Below, piece after piece: positions 1-8,071 of a stretch of DNA of 64,000 nucleotides. The stretch is from Corynebacterium poyangense. GTDB lineage: Bacteria > Actinomycetota > Actinomycetes > Mycobacteriales > Mycobacteriaceae. Under the pieces are notes generated by a model that worked only from the letters and a program-made list of their open reading frames with translations, did not search any database and was not told the DNA's origin. The position numbers were made by a program, and so were the translations under genes. How positions within the stretch are numbered: the first letter of the stretch is position 1; the number at the start of each line of letters is the position of its first letter. The stretch is taken from the NCBI RefSeq assembly GCF_014522205.1, contig NZ_CP046884.1, forward strand, positions 2,542,001 to 2,606,000, read 5' to 3'.

Positions 1-45
1 GACAATAAACCTACGGTCTACAGGTGCAAGAAAGGACGAAGTAAG

Positions 46-243
46 TTGATTAAGAATTACTCCATTAAGGGTATGACCTGCGAACACTGTTCCCACGCGG
101 TAGCGGAAGAAATTAATGATATTCCGGGTGTGCAAGGTGTCACGGTGGACTTAGCAGACGGGGTTGCCACCGTCACCGGTGAAGGTTTTAGCGATCAACA
201 AATTGAAGAGGCTGTCGTGGAAGCCGGGTACACGCTGCTCTAA
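46..243 (+). CDS. copZ: Heavy-metal-associated (HMA) copper chaperone, CopZ-like
   Basis: A 65-residue single-domain protein that would carry Cu(I) in the cytoplasm and hand it to the CopA pump encoded next. The metal site GMTCEHC is visible at about residues 9-15, and the length is typical of a free HMA chaperone. The start is a TTG preceded by AAAGGA at 31-36. A strong terminator follows before copA, so the two genes are probably expressed in unequal amounts or from separate promoters. No copper regulator is present in the 45 bases available upstream. The family call is firm; the metal is inferred from the neighbour. Confidence 0.88.
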   Translation: MIKNYSIKGMTCEHCSHAVAEEINDIPGVQGVTVDLADGVATVTGEGFSDQQIEEAVVEAGYTLL

Positions 244-265
244 CCCGATGATGTGGGAGTAAGCT

Positions 266-297
266 AAGGGTGCGCTAAGACAAGGCGCACCCTTTTC
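266..297 (+). terminator. Rho-independent terminator after copZ
   Basis: Ten-base arms at 266-275 and 285-294 (core GGGTGCGC/GCGCACCC) with a 9-base loop, running into TTTT. It lies between copZ and copA on the coding strand, so it likely ends most copZ transcripts or attenuates read-through into copA. Confidence 0.8.
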
Positions 298-355
298 GCT
301 GAATGTCGGGGCTGAGTAATGATTTCCCGATCCCGGTGTAGAAGAAAGGACAACT

Positions 356-2650
356 GTGGCACTGGCAGCATCAAATTCTCCTTTTCATCTCCATCTAGAT
401 ATCACCGGGATGACCTGCACGTCCTGTTCTGCGCGGGTAGAGCGGAAATTAAATAAGCTCGACGGCGTCTCAGCCACCGTCAACTTTGCCACCGAATCAG
501 CAGATATCGACTATGATCCCGCCCTTGTTCAGCCCGAGCAGCTCATAGCTGTGGTCGAGAAAGCTGGATATGGGGCTTTTCTGCCGGTTGCTCCTGATCA
601 TGGCGGATCTGACGTTCCCGGGGGAGAGGAACAGTCCCAGGTTCACATGGCTAATGAGGCCCACGCAGCACAGGAACGAGATTTAGCTCAGCGCGCGGTG
701 ATCTCATTACTACTCAGTGTGCCGGTCATGGTGCTCAGCATGGTCCCGAGCCTGCAATTTGAGCACTGGCAATGGGCGGTAGCCTTGGTGGCCACTCCCG
801 TTTTCCTGTGGGGCGGGGCGCCATTTCACCGGGCCGCGCTAAAGAATTTGCGACACGGTAGTTTCACCATGGATACCCTGATTTCTTTGGGCACCTCGGC
901 TGCGTGGCTGTGGTCCATGGTGGCGCTATTTTGGGGAGGGGCTGGTGATCCCGGTTACCGAATGCACATGTCCTTAAGCGCTCACTCTCATGCCGGTACA
1001 GACCAAATCTATTTGGAATCGGCCAGCATGGTGGTGAGCTTTCTCTTACTAGGGCGATGGGGTGAGCATCGGGCTAAGGGGAAATCTTCGGCAGCCCTGT
1101 ATCAATTGCTGAATTTGGGGGCGAAGGAAGCCTCCGTACTGCGCGATAACCAGGAGTATCGTATTCCGGCCGCTGACATCCAAGTAGGGGATGTGTTAGT
1201 GGTTCGGCCGGGGGAAAAGATTCCCACTGATGCTGAGGTGATCGAAGGGCATTCTGCAGTAGATGAATCCATGATTAGTGGGGAATCTATTCCGGTGGAG
1301 GTCAATCAGGGTAGCCAGGTCACCGGGGCAACCTTGAATACCTCCGGGCGTCTGGTGCTGCGCGCAACCCGGGTGGGGAAAGACACCACCTTAGCTCACA
1401 TGGCAGCGTTGGTCACTGAAGCTCAGACCCGCAAAGCCCCGGTGCAGCGGCTAGTCGATAAAATCTCACAGATTTTTGTTCCCGCAGTCATTCTGATTGC
1501 TATTGTGAGCCTGATTCTGCACCTGCTCTGGGGATCTTCCCTCGCGGACTCCTTTAGCGCAGCAGTAGCAGTACTAATTATTGCTTGCCCTTGTGCTTTG
1601 GGTTTGGCTACACCTACTGCATTGTTGGTGGGTAGCGGCCGCGGGGCCCAACTTGGTTTGCTTATTCGGGGACCAGAGGTGCTGGAATCCTCACGCGCCA
1701 TCGACACTGTGGTGTTGGATAAAACGGGCACCATAACCACCGGGCACATGGACGTTGATCAGATCTATATAACACCGAATTCTCAGGTTTGCCCTGGGGA
1801 AGAGGAACTGCTTCGCTATGCCGCATCAGTGGAGAAAGCCAGTGAACATCCCATAGCTCAAGCTCTGGTCCGCGCGGCTCAAGACCGCCAACTCTCGTTA
1901 ATCCCAGTACAGGATTTCCAAGCGCTTCCAGGGCGTGGGGTAGATGGGAGGATCGACGGCCACCTCATCCATATTGCTCGCTTCTCTGGGCAAGAAAGCC
2001 CCGGCCTTGCCCGCTGGTGTTCCACGGTCCAGGAACAAGGAAGCACCGTGGTTGTGGTGTCCTGGGATGGTGAAGAAGCTGGGGCGCTTAGCCTCCGGGA
2101 TCAGGTTAAGAAGTCCTCTGCTTCCGCGATTTCCTCATTACGCCGCATGGGGCTAGAAGTAAGGTTACTGAGCGGGGATAATGCTGGTGCGGTCAACGCC
2201 ACGGCCCGCGAAGTAGGAATTGCTCCAGATCACGTTACTGCTGGGGTTTTGCCGGAAGATAAGGTGGCTGTTCTGGCCCAGTTGCAGCAAGCTGGACACA
2301 AAGTAGCGATGGTGGGTGATGGGATCAATGATGCGGCGGCCTTAGCGCAAGCGGACCTGGGGTTGGCGATGGGCGCTGGCACGGATGTCGCTATTGAAGC
2401 TAGCGACATTACCTTGATGAATAGTGATCTGGAATCGGCAGTAGATGCTTTAAAGCTCTCCCGCCGGACACTAAAAATTATCCACGGCAATCTCTTTTGG
2501 GCTTTTGCTTATAACGTGCTGCTTATTCCCGTAGCCGCGCTAGGTTTTCTTAATCCCATGTTCGCGGGTGCAGCAATGGCCTTATCCTCCATCTTCGTGG
2601 TCAGTAACTCGCTGCGCCTCCGGAACTTCCGCGGTCACCAAAGTTCCTAA
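356..2650 (+). CDS. copA: Copper-translocating P1B-type ATPase CopA
   Basis: ATP-driven Cu(I) exporter of the inner membrane, 764 residues. One N-terminal HMA domain carries GMTCTSC (Cys21, Cys24). The membrane metal site CPC is at about 411-413, the phosphorylation motif DKTGT at about 455-459, the TGE-type actuator motif appears as SGES, and the hinge GDGIND is at about 654-659. A GTG start follows AGAAAGGAC. The sequence between the first HMA domain and the first membrane helix includes a short acidic/His stretch. The 3' end overlaps the 3' end of the convergent dnaB gene by 4 bases. With copZ it forms a copper-resistance pair. Confidence 0.95.
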   Translation: MALAASNSPFHLHLDITGMTCTSCSARVERKLNKLDGVSATVNFATESADIDYDPALVQPEQLIAVVEKAGYGAFLPVAPDHGGSDVPGGEEQSQVHMANEAHAAQERDLAQRAVISLLLSVPVMVLSMVPSLQFEHWQWAVALVATPVFLWGGAPFHRAALKNLRHGSFTMDTLISLGTSAAWLWSMVALFWGGAGDPGYRMHMSLSAHSHAGTDQIYLESASMVVSFLLLGRWGEHRAKGKSSAALYQLLNLGAKEASVLRDNQEYRIPAADIQVGDVLVVRPGEKIPTDAEVIEGHSAVDESMISGESIPVEVNQGSQVTGATLNTSGRLVLRATRVGKDTTLAHMAALVTEAQTRKAPVQRLVDKISQIFVPAVILIAIVSLILHLLWGSSLADSFSAAVAVLIIACPCALGLATPTALLVGSGRGAQLGLLIRGPEVLESSRAIDTVVLDKTGTITTGHMDVDQIYITPNSQVCPGEEELLRYAASVEKASEHPIAQALVRAAQDRQLSLIPVQDFQALPGRGVDGRIDGHLIHIARFSGQESPGLARWCSTVQEQGSTVVVVSWDGEEAGALSLRDQVKKSSASAISSLRRMGLEVRLLSGDNAGAVNATAREVGIAPDHVTAGVLPEDKVAVLAQLQQAGHKVAMVGDGINDAAALAQADLGLAMGAGTDVAIEASDITLMNSDLESAVDALKLSRRTLKIIHGNLFWAFAYNVLLIPVAALGFLNPMFAGAAMALSSIFVVSNSLRLRNFRGHQSS

Positions 2651-4131
2651 TCCATCCCCATCCTCTTCATGGGCACGAACCGGGAACAATTCAGCTGGTG
2701 GGCCACTTCCACTGTTCCGATGGGTCCACCGCGGTGCTTCGCGATGATAATGTCAGCCTCACCAGCGCGTTCATTATCTGGTTCTTGGGAGTCCGGGCGG
2801 TAAAGCAAAAACACCATGTCCGCGTCCTGCTCCAAAGAACCGGATTCACGAAGATCCGCCAACTGGGGGCGTTTATCCGTCCGGGATTCAGGACCGCGGT
2901 TGAGCTGAGAGATCGCGATGAGGGGGACGTCGAGCTCCTTGGCAAGAAGTTTTAATTGCCGGGAAAACTCTGACACTTCTTGCTGACGAGACTCCACTTT
3001 CTTGCCTGAGCTCATCAGCTGCAAATAGTCCACCACAATCAACTTCAAATCTGCTTGTTGGCTTAAGCGCCGCGCCTTGGCTCGAATTTCCATCATCGTC
3101 AGGTTTGGGGACTCATCAATGAAAAGCGGAGCATCACGGATTTCACCTGAGCGCTCTAGCACCTTCACCCAATCTTGGTCATCCATATTGCCGCTGTTCA
3201 TCTTTTGAAGGTTGATCTCGGTTTCGGCCGAGAGCAGACGTCGACCAATCTCGGTACGGCTCATCTCAAGCGAAAAAATCACGGAGGCTTTTCCTTGGCG
3301 CAGTGAACAGGAACGAACAAAGTCCAGTCCTAAGGTTGATTTTCCGACGCCTGGACGCGCCGCAATAATAATCATTTGCCCGCCATGAAGCCCGTTGGTC
3401 ATGGCATCGAGATCTGGGAATCCGGTGGCAATCCCGGTAGCTTGTCCACCAATTTGTGCAATCTCATCGAGCTCTTCCAAGGTTTCTTCTAGCACACCGG
3501 ATAACGCCACGTAGTCCTCTTTAGTGCGCCCTTGGCTAATAGCGAATACTTCTTGCTGAGCCATATCCACCAAGGTGTCTATCTCAGCACCGTCATTGCC
3601 CTCAAAACCTAGCTGCACCATCCGCGTTCCAGCGTTAACCAGTTGACGCAACGTGGCTTTTTCGGCCACGATCTTGGCGTAATAAGGAGCGTTGAGGGTG
3701 GTGGGCACAATCTGAGTCAGGTCCAGGAGATAATCAGTTCCACCTGCTCGATCCAAGTTGTTATGGCGATCCAAATAGTCCGCCACAATTACCGGGTCGG
3801 TGGACTTATTTTGGCTGAATAGATCCAGAATTGCCTGGAAAATGATTTGGTGCCGGGGGATATAAAAATCAGCTGGGGCGAGTTCTTCAATAATTTCGAC
3901 AACGGAGTCATTATTGAGCAGCATGGCGCCAAGGACACTTTGTTCTGCTTCATTGTCATGAGGCATACTCCGTAGCCCGGAAGAGTTTTCTGCGGCTTTT
4001 CCTCGGCTCGCGGGGCCTCGAGAGTATCGGGAAGAGGAGCTAGACGGTTCATCCGGATAAAAATTGTCCCGGGATTCAGGAAGCTGCACGGAATCATCAT
4101 CGAAGCTGTCATCGTAGGCGTTATTAGCCAT
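2647..4131 (-). CDS. dnaB: Replicative DNA helicase DnaB
   Basis: Hexameric helicase that unwinds DNA at the replication fork. The N-terminal DnaB domain starts near SMPHDNEAEQSVLGAML. The RecA-like domain has Walker A ARPGVGKST, Walker B-type LIVVDYLQLM, and a downstream SQLNRG motif. At 494 residues it is normal in size and contains no intein, unlike some mycobacterial DnaB proteins. I chose ATG at 4131 because AGGGG lies just upstream on the minus strand; a GTG at 4143 would add four residues but has no ribosome site. It lies downstream of rplI with about 500 bp between, holding repeated TTTTCCACA boxes. Confidence 0.95.
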   Translation of the reverse strand: MANNAYDDSFDDDSVQLPESRDNFYPDEPSSSSSRYSRGPASRGKAAENSSGLRSMPHDNEAEQSVLGAMLLNNDSVVEIIEELAPADFYIPRHQIIFQAILDLFSQNKSTDPVIVADYLDRHNNLDRAGGTDYLLDLTQIVPTTLNAPYYAKIVAEKATLRQLVNAGTRMVQLGFEGNDGAEIDTLVDMAQQEVFAISQGRTKEDYVALSGVLEETLEELDEIAQIGGQATGIATGFPDLDAMTNGLHGGQMIIIAARPGVGKSTLGLDFVRSCSLRQGKASVIFSLEMSRTEIGRRLLSAETEINLQKMNSGNMDDQDWVKVLERSGEIRDAPLFIDESPNLTMMEIRAKARRLSQQADLKLIVVDYLQLMSSGKKVESRQQEVSEFSRQLKLLAKELDVPLIAISQLNRGPESRTDKRPQLADLRESGSLEQDADMVFLLYRPDSQEPDNERAGEADIIIAKHRGGPIGTVEVAHQLNCSRFVPMKRMGMD

Positions 4132-4647
4132 TGTTCCCCTCACAACGTGCGTCGGATTTTGCGGCTTTTTCTACCTTAGCCGGTGGAGAGAAGAGAAACG
4201 ATCTCGGCTACTTTTCCACAAAGTTTTCCACAGGGGCTGTGGACGGTAGGTGGAAAACTACCCGATTGTTCACATTCGACACTGCGAAGCTGTGGGGAAA
4301 CTGTGGAAAAACTCCTTCGACATCGCGTGGTTTTTCTATTTTTCCTGGTCAGCGGGTTTTTTCCAGGTGGAAAAGTTAGCTCTTTTCGTGGAATACCTCA
4401 ACTACCTGCCAGTTTGACAAATGGTGAATAAGTAGATTCTAGGCAACTTCGCGCTTACCAGCACTTTTCATTTTTATGCAGGAGGAAAAGTTTTCCACAA
4501 ATTTTCCACAACCTTCTCCACGGCTAAAACCTCACTAAAACCTCAAAAGCCCCGGGTTTCTCTCCTGACTCATCGGAGGAGCTAAACCCAGGGCTTTTAA
4601 GTGCTGTTGTCGTTGGGCTAGTTAGTTAGCCGCCATCTCAATACCGC
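4132..4647. other. Long dnaB-rplI intergenic region with DnaA-box-like repeats
   Basis: I see no convincing gene in this stretch. It holds five exact TTTTCCACA nonamers: plus strand at 4212-4220, 4224-4232, 4491-4499 and 4502-4510, minus strand at 4302-4310. Two TTTTCCACC versions are on the minus strand at 4249-4257 and 4366-4374. These differ by one base from the DnaA box TTATCCACA. The rplI terminator lies at its right end, and the dnaB promoter must lie within it. Confidence 0.7.
4545..4598 (-). terminator. Rho-independent terminator after rplI
   Basis: Fifteen-base arms at 4545-4559 and 4584-4598 pair except for one internal mismatch (AAAAGCCC with GGGCTTTT, and GGGTTT with AAACCC). Read on the minus strand the second arm ends in GGGGCTTTT. 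It closes the rpsF-ssb-rplI operon. Confidence 0.75.
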
Positions 4648-5100
4648 TTAGGCAGAGACGACCTCAAAATTCACCTTGCCGGAAATATCATTGTGAAGCT
4701 TCACAATGACCTGGTAGCTACCAGTGCTCTTAATCAGAGTCTTCGGCAATTCAATGGCACGCTTGTCCAATTTCGGCCCGCCAGCTGCACTCACAGCTTG
4801 AGCGATGTCTTCCGGCTTCACAGAACCGAAGATTTTGCCTTTTTCAGAGGTGCGGACCTTCACGGTCACGCCGCGCAGCTCATCTAGCTGTTTGCGAACC
4901 TCATGTGCATGATCGAGATCTCGGATAGCCCGAGCCTCCTGGGCACGCTTAATGCCTTCAATCTGCTTCACCGCACCGCGGGTTGCGGGAATAGCTAAAC
5001 CGCGGGGAAGCAGGAGATTACGTCCGTAGCCGTCCTTAACCTCCACGATGTCACCAGCGACACCGAGGTTATCAACGGCAGCGGTGAGGATCAGCTTCAT
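4648..5100 (-). CDS. rplI: 50S ribosomal protein L9
   Basis: Large-subunit protein that binds 23S rRNA near the base of the L1 stalk. 150 residues, the usual length. The N-terminal signature MKLILTAAVDNLGVAGDIVE and the following KDGYGRNLLLPRGLA match the L9 rRNA-binding domain. The C-terminal domain follows a central helix. The ATG start is preceded by AAGGAAAGGCAGGG. It is the last gene of the rpsF-ssb-rplI operon. No rpsR gene lies between ssb and rplI, as in C. glutamicum and unlike most bacteria. Confidence 0.97.
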   Translation of the reverse strand: MKLILTAAVDNLGVAGDIVEVKDGYGRNLLLPRGLAIPATRGAVKQIEGIKRAQEARAIRDLDHAHEVRKQLDELRGVTVKVRTSEKGKIFGSVKPEDIAQAVSAAGGPKLDKRAIELPKTLIKSTGSYQVIVKLHNDISGKVNFEVVSA

Positions 5101-5135
5101 GATCCCTGCCTTTCCTTAAAATCTATGTTGCTACC

Positions 5136-5741
5136 TCAGAACGGGACATCATCATTAGCTCCACCAAAGCCACCGGCCGGGGGAGCAGAGTTCCACGGAT
5201 CATCTGCGGGGTCATTGCGAGAATTCCCAGAATTCTGCTGTCCTCCACCAAATCCACCGTAGTTATTAAGTCCCTGATTCTGGTTCTGTTGCGGAGCACC
5301 ACCCATTCCACCGGAGGGCTGCTGCTGGCCACCGCCAAATCCACCGCTACGGTCTCCACCGTATCCGCCTTCTCGAGGATTACGGTTTACCTGTGCTGTG
5401 GCATAGCGCAAAGAAGGGCCAACCTCGTCTACCTCAATTTCAAAAACGGTTCGACGGTTGCCTTCACGGTCATCATAGGAACGCTGCCGGAGCCGACCAG
5501 TCACAATGACGCGCATTCCCTTGCTGAGAGTTTCTCGCACATTTTCGGCGAGTTTGCGCCACGCATTACAGGTCAGGAACAAGGCGTCGCCATCTTCCCA
5601 CTGCCCGGTATCTCGATTATAGAAACGGGGCGTAGAGGCGATTCGGAAATTCGCTACCGCCGCATTGGAGGGGGTATAACGCAACTCCGGGTCATCGACA
5701 AGATTGCCGATCACGGTAATGCTGGTTTCTCCTTGTGCCAT
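5136..5741 (-). CDS. ssb: Single-stranded DNA-binding protein
   Basis: Homotetrameric protein that coats single-stranded DNA in replication, repair and recombination. The OB fold spans about residues 1-115, with [28 protein letters not shown] at its start. A Gly/Gln/Asn-rich flexible linker follows (about 125-185), and the acidic tip ends in DDVPF, the docking site for partner enzymes. 201 residues, normal for actinobacteria. It sits 35 bases upstream of rplI and 64 bases downstream of rpsF, in one operon. Confidence 0.96.
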   Translation of the reverse strand: MAQGETSITVIGNLVDDPELRYTPSNAAVANFRIASTPRFYNRDTGQWEDGDALFLTCNAWRKLAENVRETLSKGMRVIVTGRLRQRSYDDREGNRRTVFEIEVDEVGPSLRYATAQVNRNPREGGYGGDRSGGFGGGQQQPSGGMGGAPQQNQNQGLNNYGGFGGGQQNSGNSRNDPADDPWNSAPPAGGFGGANDDVPF

Positions 5742-5805
5742 GTTCTTCTACCTTCCTGCTCTGTTGTGGCCGATGCTAGCAGCTCACGAGTGCTCGTCGC
5801 GGTGC

Positions 5806-6093
5806 TTACTTGTCGTTGCGCAGAACCTTGGTACGCAGGATGTTGTCGTTGATGGTGAGTAGACGATCCAGCTCCTGGACGGTATCCGGCTCACAGGTGA
5901 GGTTCAGAACCACGTAGATGCCCTCTTCCTTCTTGAGGATCGGGTACGCCAAACGGCGCTTACCCCATACATCCACCTGATCCACGGTCCCCTTTTCCTT
6001 GCGGACTACCTCAAGGAACTTATCCAGGGACGGGGCTACGGTGCGCTCATCCTGGCTCGGATCCATGATGATCATGACTTCGTACTGACGCAC
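5806..6093 (-). CDS. rpsF: 30S ribosomal protein S6
   Basis: Small-subunit protein that pairs with S18 on the platform. [19 protein letters not shown] is the corynebacterial S6 N-terminus. I chose the GTG at 6093, giving 95 residues: a perfect AGGAGG at 6105-6110 lies 11 bases upstream. ATG at 6102 and GTG at 6105 lie too close to that ribosome site or overlap it. First gene of the rpsF-ssb-rplI operon. Confidence 0.93.
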   Translation of the reverse strand: MRQYEVMIIMDPSQDERTVAPSLDKFLEVVRKEKGTVDQVDVWGKRRLAYPILKKEEGIYVVLNLTCEPDTVQELDRLLTINDNILRTKVLRNDK

Positions 6094-6398
6094 GGACCTC
6101 ATCACCTCCTATGGTCTTCATTCTGTTTTATCGGCCGCACCTGGTCTGTGGGTGCGGCAGGAGGGTCGTTGCGTCAAGCAACCTGTCAAGAGTACCCCAG
6201 ATTCAGTTCAAAAGATAATCGTCGAGAAAATCCCCCATGACCGCTCTCGCGGGGATCGCGAAAGAGGAACGAACGTTTTAGTTTCCCTCACCCCACACCG
6301 CCGTAGCTCGATCCTGAGGAACTAGGTCAGCTACCTGTTGGTCCTTGCGCCCAGAATCCTTGGCCCAGGCCACGGAGACGTCGAACCTGATAGAAGAT
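6094..6398. other. rpsF leader and promoter region
   Basis: About 300 bases without a gene between the small membrane protein and rpsF. It holds the perfect 8-bp hairpin at 6134-6158 in the rpsF leader and, further upstream on the minus strand, a TTGAC-n7-TTGAC direct repeat (about 6172-6188). I could not place a convincing promoter. Confidence 0.5.
6134..6158 (-). promoter_or_regulatory. Hairpin in the rpsF 5' leader
   Basis: Perfect arms GCCGCACC (6134-6141) and GGTGCGGC (6151-6158) with a 9-base loop, about 25 bases upstream of the rpsF ribosome site. No T-run follows, so it is not a terminator. By position it could be the autoregulatory RNA target for S6 known from other rpsF leaders; I cannot confirm the conserved bulge. 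Confidence 0.4.
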
Positions 6399-6587
6399 TT
6401 AGAGCTTAGGGGCAGAGATAGTCAGGGCAATAATGACTGGGATAATCGTCACAAAAACTAGTGCGGCTAGGCCTAAGGCGATGAGCAGTTTCTTAGGCTT
6501 GGAGCGCATGAAGCCCCAGAACGCAGCCATGATGCATAAGAATCCCAGGAAGACGCTGCACATGGTGAGGAAGGTGAGGGTGTTCAT
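6399..6587 (-). CDS. Small two-helix membrane protein
   Basis: 62 residues with two hydrophobic segments (about 5-27 and 35-58) separated by a basic loop RSKPKK. Its ATG overlaps the stop of the upstream GT87 gene by 4 bases (ATGA), which indicates translational coupling. I do not recognise a family. The coupling suggests a partner of the GT87 enzyme or of the nearby penicillin-binding protein. Confidence 0.65.
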   Translation of the reverse strand: MNTLTFLTMCSVFLGFLCIMAAFWGFMRSKPKKLLIALGLAALVFVTIIPVIIALTISAPKL

Positions 6588-8071
6588 CCTTGGTTCACAA
6601 CCTTCTTAGCAGGAGAGTGTGATACCCCATGAACCGGCGCAAAATCACCAGCTAAGGGGTCTTGTCCGCGATGGAATTCCGCCACTGGGTCCGGCACCTT
6701 GCCTAGCATTTGGCGGATCACGATGATCATGAGGGCAATTATGAGCCCGTCTCGAGTGAGAATCACGAGATTAAGCGCCCATCCCGGAAGCCCATGTGCC
6801 GCAGATCCCATCATGTGCCACGTCAGCACGGGCCAGAGAATTGCTTCGGTACTCATCCAGGTCAGCACTAGGCGCCAGCGAGGCACCGCTAGGACAGCTG
6901 GAATCATTAGCCATAGCGAGTATTGGGGAGACCACACCTTATTCACCAGGAGAAAACTGGCGATAATGAGGAAGATGAGCTCCGCTACCCGCGGGGGGCG
7001 GGGTGCCGCCAGGCCAAGAACTGCGATGGCGATGCACGCCGCAGCGAAGAGCGCAAAGGTGAGTGTGTTGAGGACGGTGGGAACAGAATCTGGTGGATCA
7101 AATCCCGCCCACCCGGTGGCGCGAGCAATAACGGCGTAGATGGTGGTCCATTCCCAACTGCGTTCGCGGTTGAGACGGAGAAACTCACTCCACGCTGAGG
7201 GATAGAGAACCATCACCGGAAGGTTGATAATTAACCAGCACACTGCGCTGCCCACCAGCATTTTTCTCATCGCTGAGAAACGGCGGTGGCGCAGCGACAG
7301 CACCAAAAAGGCTCCTAAGAGATAAAGCGGCCACAGTTTAAAGGCGGTGCCGATTCCGATGCAGATTCCGGCGCAGCCCGCTCGGTGACGTCGAACCCAA
7401 TATAAGGCAGCTACGGCGAGGAAAATAGAGGGGATGTCCCAGTTAGTGAAGGCGTGAACAACATAAAGGGGAGAGGCTGCGACTAGCACTACATCCCAAA
7501 CTCGGTTACCGGCGAGTTCTGCCAGCATGGCTATGGTCAGCACCCAGAGCAGGGAGATGGTCAGAGCAGTCAGCGTGAAGTAGACCGCAGCGTCAGCTGG
7601 GGGAGTGCCGGGGAGAAGATCGATGAGAGGAATTGCCAGCCGACTCATCCAACCGAGGATCCCCTGGAACAGACCAGCAGCCACGGGATATTCCATGTAT
7701 CGGGTGAGATCGCCTTCTTGCCAGCTGTAGGCGTAGGGGAATCCCCCGATGTTAAGGCCCCGACCTTGGTAGAGGGGGATGATGTCGTTATAACAAGCCG
7801 TGGTGTATTGCCAGGAACCGGACCAATTCAGCCCGACGTGTCCATCGGCGTCAATGCTACGCCGGAGGCAAGCTGCTTTTGCTAAGTAGGCGAAGCAGCT
7901 AAAGACCACCGCGGTGCTGAGCAGAACCCGCAGTGGTGTCCACCACCGCTGTCGTCCTACTGCAGCGAAGTGCCCTAGGGGCCCGCCCAAAAACTCCCCC
8001 CAGGACCGGGCAGCCGGCTCAGTGCCGATGACGCGACGGCGGTAGTGAGGTTGTCCCAACATCGACAGCAT
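6584..8071 (-). CDS. GT87/DUF2029 family polyprenyl-phosphate mannosyl/arabinosyl transferase-like membrane protein
   Basis: A 495-residue polytopic membrane protein with about ten hydrophobic segments. It belongs to the GT-C fold DUF2029 family, whose actinobacterial members use polyprenyl-phosphate sugars to build lipomannan or arabinogalactan. A charged extracytoplasmic region around GGFPYAYSWQEGDLTRYMEYPV is typical of GT-C enzymes. The gene order PBP1 - GT87 - rpsF is the same as ponA1 - Rv0051 - rpsF in M. tuberculosis. The start codon overlaps the PBP stop by one base (TAATG). The substrate is unknown. Confidence 0.85.
   Translation of the reverse strand: MLSMLGQPHYRRRVIGTEPAARSWGEFLGGPLGHFAAVGRQRWWTPLRVLLSTAVVFSCFAYLAKAACLRRSIDADGHVGLNWSGSWQYTTACYNDIIPLYQGRGLNIGGFPYAYSWQEGDLTRYMEYPVAAGLFQGILGWMSRLAIPLIDLLPGTPPADAAVYFTLTALTISLLWVLTIAMLAELAGNRVWDVVLVAASPLYVVHAFTNWDIPSIFLAVAALYWVRRHRAGCAGICIGIGTAFKLWPLYLLGAFLVLSLRHRRFSAMRKMLVGSAVCWLIINLPVMVLYPSAWSEFLRLNRERSWEWTTIYAVIARATGWAGFDPPDSVPTVLNTLTFALFAAACIAIAVLGLAAPRPPRVAELIFLIIASFLLVNKVWSPQYSLWLMIPAVLAVPRWRLVLTWMSTEAILWPVLTWHMMGSAAHGLPGWALNLVILTRDGLIIALMIIVIRQMLGKVPDPVAEFHRGQDPLAGDFAPVHGVSHSPAKKVVNQG

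Noticed and set aside
4132..4647. Chromosome origin at the DnaA-box-like cluster
   Set aside because: There is no dnaA or dnaN here, and the conserved oriC-side genes (cca, murJ) lie at the other end of the window.
5289..5852. 187-codon plus-strand frame over ssb and rpsF
   Set aside because: It is antisense to two certain genes, lacks a ribosome site and has no protein features.
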